Origin: Euperipatoides rowelli
Lineage: Eukaryota > Onychophora > Udeonychophora > Euonychophora > Peripatopsidae
Length of the DNA stretch: 10,133 nt
Reading direction: 5' to 3' (one strand)
NCBI GenBank assembly: GCA_003024985.2
Contig: PXIH01S0007913.1
The position numbers and the translations under genes are program-made. The notes beneath the pieces were generated by a model. The model was not told the DNA's origin, searched no databases, and saw only the letters and a list, made by a program, of their open reading frames with translations. This document shows, piece by piece, positions 7,591 to 10,133 of this stretch (positions within the stretch are counted from its first letter, which is position 1; every line of letters starts with the position of its first letter).

Positions 7591-7624
7591 CACCCCCACC
7601 CCCTTTTTTTTTTGGAAAAAAAAA
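7591..7624. repeat. C-rich tract then T10-GG-A9 inverted repeat
   Basis: CCACCCCCACCCCC (7590-7603 region) runs straight into T10 (7604-7613), GG, and A9 (7616-7624). The T and A runs are self-complementary with a 2-base spacer. On the - strand this reads as A-rich then GGGGGTGGGGGTGG, beginning about 26 bases downstream of the candidate exon's donor. It may be slippage-prone, and assembly there deserves checking. Confidence 0.6.
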
Positions 7625-7650
7625 CAGAGTAGGTTATGTAGGTTACTTAC

Positions 7651-7786
7651 AGGGTGTCTTTTCTACTGTTTGTACTGCTGTTAGTACTAAGACTATGGCT
7701 GTTTGGTCCTGGCCTCTTCTTTTGGCTTCGGACTGACACCAGCATTTTATGAGTTACTTTGCTTGCACTAGCTCTTATTTTCCAAT
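7651..7786 (-). CDS. Candidate internal exon, unknown protein
   Basis: On the - strand a 136-nt open segment is bounded by CTATTTTTAG at its 5' side (AG complement at 7787-7788) and by GTAAGTAA at its 3' side (GT complement at 7649-7650), a near-consensus donor. It encodes about 45 residues in one frame, starting WKIRASASKVTHKM and including a basic SQKKRPGPNS segment followed by a Ser/Thr/Asn-rich run ending NSRKDT. It is richer in G and C than its surroundings. The frame reads open upstream to about 7859 and closes at TAA 7647-7649, inside the putative intron. The composition suggests a disordered, possibly nuclear protein segment. I do not recognise the family, and the acceptor's pyrimidine tract is short. 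It could also be a relic or a chance frame. Confidence 0.32.
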
Positions 7787-9168
7787 CTAAAAATAGTATT
7801 GTAACTTTTATCATAGCTGACCTATATATGCTTGTAAAATTAATAAACAAAACTAACAAAAAACATTGTTTTGATTAACATTTTGGTATAAGTAATGCTT
7901 CTAACATAAAATTAATTTTAACTAAACTATTTTATATATACTTTTATATATAGTTATTAAACAAAGTGTATAACATGTTCCAAGTTTAGTGACACTAATA
8001 TAAAAAAATTATAACAAAAATGAAGTTTTCATCCTAATATTAATGTATATAGGCTATATCTATACTGATGTCTTTAAGTCTGTCTTGATGTGCCTAATAA
8101 TAATGCACATGTGCTAGTGTAAAATAATCATAATCTGGGGATATCAAATTTTCATTTTGTGGCACTTTTTTAGTTTTAAGATTTTTTTTAGTTAATTTTA
8201 CATCTCACTTTGGTGTAGGTAATTAATTTCTGGCAATAGATAGAGTTTTACTAAGTTTCAGCAAAGTTGTTTCTTGTTCTTTGGGACTCGGGTTTTATTT
8301 TTTTCTGAGACATTGTTAATTGACGATTCTGGTTTTTGTACCTTCTACCCATGACTTTTATTTAGTTATTAAACTTATTCTGACCTTTCAAGCTTATTGG
8401 GATCTTTCATTTCTTAGTTTTTGTGACACATTGTATGCAATTATAACAAGAATAGTATATGCAATGACATAGCTTTCAGCCTTTAACATTTGGAATAAAT
8501 TATGGTTGGGTAGAGCTTGTTTATCTCTTTACCTTATTGTAAGCTCTTGACTAGAGTTTTGAGTGCCCCTAACACTCTCGCATGTGCTTTCCATGTCTAC
8601 AACAAACAACAAATATACTTCAACATTTGTCCTTCTCAAATATAATCACAATTTTATTTGTCCGGACAGTGCTCTCCTATATTCGTACCAAGGCAAGAAT
8701 TGCACATTGATTGATTACTTTTAGGCATTGAGACATGCTTTTCTCCCCATAAATTATTACCTTGTTTGGCTTTTTATTTGCTCTTACATTATTTTCAGAT
8801 ATTGTTTGCTATATATTGGCACTGTGGTTTTCCTTTCAAAGGGGGTAGTTTTGCAGAGTGACATTTATTTGTATACCTAGTATTTTCAATATTATCTTAT
8901 ATTGTACATAATTATAGGATTCTTTATTTTTATCTTCAATATGGGAGGAATCTGTGCAAAAGACTCTCTTGTATTTGTATAATGTTCTCTTTTCATATAA
9001 CTATTTTTGTGTTGACAAATATGGATTTTTCCAAATCTCTGCGTCTTTGCTGTTTTGTGTACTTTACTGCCTGTACATATTTTTCTAGTACTAGTAGCTC
9101 AAGTTTTTATTTTTGGTTTTTATTCTGAGCCTTTTGTTTTGCTTGCATATTGTATCTGTGTTTGTGTC
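7787..9168. other. AT-rich stretch, no gene recognised
   Basis: No frame on either strand has recognisable domains. On the - strand the right-hand part (about 8574-9168) lies downstream of the LTR retrotransposon's pol tail and may be its 3' untranslated or env-like zone, but I see no coding similarity. A 5-bp stem GAGTG...CACTC at 8561-8577 and the word TGTTAGGGGCAC (- strand, starting 8574) could mark an LTR edge. The left part (7900-8060) is almost pure AT with ATATA runs. Confidence 0.5.
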
Positions 9169-9404
9169 CTATGTGGCTCTCTCTGGCCTTAGTTGAAACT
9201 CATTATCTTTTTCTCTCATTTCAAAATTTCCAGTGTTCACTATATTATACTTCTTTAAGATTTTTGCTTGGAGGTCTTTGACCTCATAAACTAAGTCATT
9301 TATTTTTCTGCATATTTTAAGTGGTCCTCTCCACTGTTGTTCCAATTTTGTGGAGTGTCTTTTGCTCTCTTCTCATATTTTCGGTTAGTTAAAAAAATTT
9401 TCAC
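9169..9404 (-). pseudogene. Post-integrase GPY/F-like module, end of pol
   Basis: From 9404 one frame reads VKIFLTNRKYEKRAK. A second, open from 9372 to TAG 9169-9171 (67 codons), starts EESKRHSTKLEQQWRGPLKI and continues RKINDLVYEVKDLQ. The order basic linker, S-x-K-L, W-x-G-P, hydrophobic, then I-N-D-x-x-Y-x-V is the hallmark of the GPY/F module that follows the catalytic core of Ty3/gypsy and gammaretroviral integrases, where it helps multimerisation and DNA binding. Leu stands in the Tyr/Phe place (GPL at 9327-9319). The remainder is Lys/Glu-rich. One frameshift (near 9375) separates the two parts. Confidence 0.65.
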
Positions 9405-9583
9405 GGCAGGCAGGGATCGAATGTTACTTTATTATCTGAGTTTTTAATCTTATTCCAAATTTCTTTATTGATGCAAGATTGGTCTGTGCTGGTATCGATC
9501 ATTAAAAGCCAATCTATGTTATTCAATTTTGCTCTGACGGTGGGAACTAATTTTTGTTTTGTGGGATTTTGGTCAGAATTTGC
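9401..9583 (-). pseudogene. Retropepsin (protease) remnant
   Basis: Sixty codons are open from 9583 to TGA 9401-9403. Residues 26-46 read LLMIDTSTDQSCINKEIWNK, matching the retroviral-type aspartic protease flap-side pattern hydrophobic-D-T-G-x-x-x-S-x-I, with the catalytic Asp at 9496-9494. The Gly of the D-T-G triad is Ser (DTS), which is unusual for an active enzyme of this group. VPTVRAKLNN before it resembles the usual strand leading to the active site. A whole retropepsin is about 100 residues, and only about 30 follow the active site before the frame closes. The protease would mature the gag-pol polyprotein. It cannot in this copy. Confidence 0.65.
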
Positions 9584-9606
9584 TTAGTGCAGTCTCACTC
9601 CTGCAT

Positions 9607-10035
9607 CTAGCATGTCATGGTTGGGGTACCAAAACTAGTTATTTGTGATTCCCAGGTCCTATTGCCCCTATCCTGTGTTGTCAGACTAGGAAGCTTGATA
9701 TTGGCTATAGGGGTGTGGTCCATCCTTAGTGCACAACTGTAGACACCTGGTTGGCCTGCTATGTGTATAAAGGTTATAGACCCTATTGTCTTGTTTGTAT
9801 GTTTTTTATTGTGTTCTCTATGTGTGTTTCTATTGTTTCTCCACTGCTGATTAAAATTTTTGTCATTTGTGTTTCTCTTTAATCTAGGCCTAAAATAACT
9901 GGTGTTTTTAAATCCATTATCTCTGTCCAGTGGGCTGTATTTGTTTTGTTGCTTTGTGTGCGGTTTGCTTTTATTTAGAAATAGATTGGCAAAATAAAAA
10001 GTAGGGAAGCTAGCTTGGTCTGTTGTTTTTTTTTT
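9607..10035 (-). pseudogene. gag-like open frame, 5' end not seen
   Basis: A 142-codon frame is open from just after TAA (10036-10038) to TAG (9607-9609). It has no early ATG, and its upstream limit lies in an A12 run (complement of T12 at 10026-10037), where slippage may have shifted the frame. The middle is strongly basic and polar, rich in Asn, Arg, His and Lys (for example NQQWRNNRNTHREHNKKHTN), as in the nucleocapsid side of gag proteins. It sits immediately upstream of the protease segment, in the relation a -1 frameshift would need, although TAA 9584-9586 now separates them. In the protease frame, 9745-9698 has C-X3-C-X5-H-X4-Y, a possible damaged zinc knuckle. Gag identity is inferred from context, not from a conserved fold. 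Confidence 0.42.
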
Positions 10036-10133
10036 TTAAGCAAGGTTGAGGAGTTTATTGAGGGTTTAACTAGTTAGAGATACTGCAATGGGTATATAAT
10101 TGATATTTTTTTAATTAAAATTCCCAAGGACAA
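10036..10133 (-). other. Right edge; possible continuation of gag
   Basis: These last bases are AT-rich and contain T12 at 10026-10037 next to the gag-like frame's upper limit. Another - strand frame is open from about 10074 (after TAA near 10075) into the A12 tract and reads LVKPSINSSTLL, which could join the gag-like frame if the homopolymer slipped by one base. The window ends before this can be judged. Confidence 0.25.

Larger units (their letters stand above)
5852..7640. other. AT-rich nongenic stretch, host DNA
   Basis: No frame on either strand has domain resemblance. The longest (74 codons, - strand, 6844-7068) overlaps a local duplication and is probably chance. The stretch contains several A-rich runs (for example 6295-6306), repeated TGTAC words around 6160-6235, a palindrome and octamer cluster at 6465-6507, a splice-donor-like site at 6831-6839, and the duplication at 6976-7141. 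GC rises modestly at about 6335-6460 and 6540-6640. It could be an intron or intergenic DNA; nothing decides between these. Confidence 0.6.
9169..10035 (-). mobile_element. Internally deleted LTR retrotransposon, gypsy-like
   Basis: Reading right to left on the - strand come a gag-like basic open frame (10035-9607), a retropepsin-like segment (9583-9401), and a post-integrase GPY/F-like module (9404-9169). That is the gag-PR-...-IN order of Ty3/gypsy elements, but the roughly 2.5 kb expected for RT, RNase H and the integrase core is missing between PR and the last module. The three parts lie in different frames. The retropepsin motif has lost its Gly. No LTR or primer-binding site could be identified with confidence, and gag probably begins beyond the window's right edge. 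The class call rests on two short but characteristic motifs. Confidence 0.62.

Noticed and set aside
8561-8577. GAGTG-CACTC hairpin as a transcription terminator
   Set aside because: The stem has only 5 bp, there is no defined transcript end, and the context is eukaryotic, where such hairpins are not terminators.
9584-9745. Alternative genetic code with TAG/TAA as Gln
   Set aside because: The LINE in the same window uses TAA and TAG as normal ends for ORF1 and ORF2, and an overlapping open frame explains the stops.
1-10133. CRISPR array, tRNA or rRNA genes
   Set aside because: No regularly spaced repeats, cloverleaf with conserved T-arm, or rRNA core sequence was seen on either strand.

Overview
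The window looks like AT-rich nuclear DNA from an animal. It is not bacterial: there are no operons, no ribosome-binding sites and no long intact genes. Its most legible content is the remains of two retroelements of different classes. Both are riddled with stops and frameshifts, and they point in opposite directions. The species cannot be read from the sequence. The short motif TAGGCTA/TAGCCTA recurs in several places, which may be a lineage habit, but I would not name a taxon from it.

Region 1-749 is AT-rich flank holding one small, less AT-rich island (180-332) with a 50-codon open frame. Region 750-5851 is one old but apparently full-length LINE (non-LTR retrotransposon), about 5.07 kb, on the + strand. 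An imperfect 18-bp direct repeat (15 of 18 identical) flanks it at 750-767 and 5834-5851 and reads as its target-site duplication. Inside, in order, are a 5' leader (768-1074); a broken ORF1 with an RRM-like segment and a CCHC zinc knuckle (1075-2006); a G-rich spacer (2007-2483); a broken ORF2 with an APE-type endonuclease, a reverse transcriptase and a C-terminal region (2484-5722); a short 3' UTR with AATAAA, a GGGG/CCCC stem and a C11 run; and an A18 tail (5815-5832). The two-ORF layout, poly(A) tail, long TSD, zinc knuckle and APE endonuclease fit the L1/Tx1-like branch best. In a living element, ORF1 would package the RNA, while the ORF2 endonuclease nicks the target and the RT copies the RNA there. 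This copy cannot do so.

Region 5852-7640 shows no convincing gene. It holds a cluster of palindromes with an exact octamer motif (6465-6507), a strong + strand splice-donor-like site (6831-6839), and a local tandem duplication (about 6976-7141). On the - strand, 7651-7786 is a plausible 136-nt protein-coding exon with a GTAAGT donor, set in AT-rich sequence.

Region 9169-10035, and perhaps beyond both ends, is a decayed LTR retrotransposon fragment of Ty3/gypsy-like type on the - strand. A gag-like 142-codon open frame runs into a retropepsin-like segment, followed almost at once by the post-integrase GPY/F-like module. Reverse transcriptase, RNase H and the integrase core are missing, so the copy seems internally deleted. 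A possible LTR edge near 8574 is speculative.

I did not find an undescribed functional system. The most informative observations are the target-site duplication that fixes the LINE's ends, the protease-to-GPY/F junction, and the candidate host exon on the - strand.
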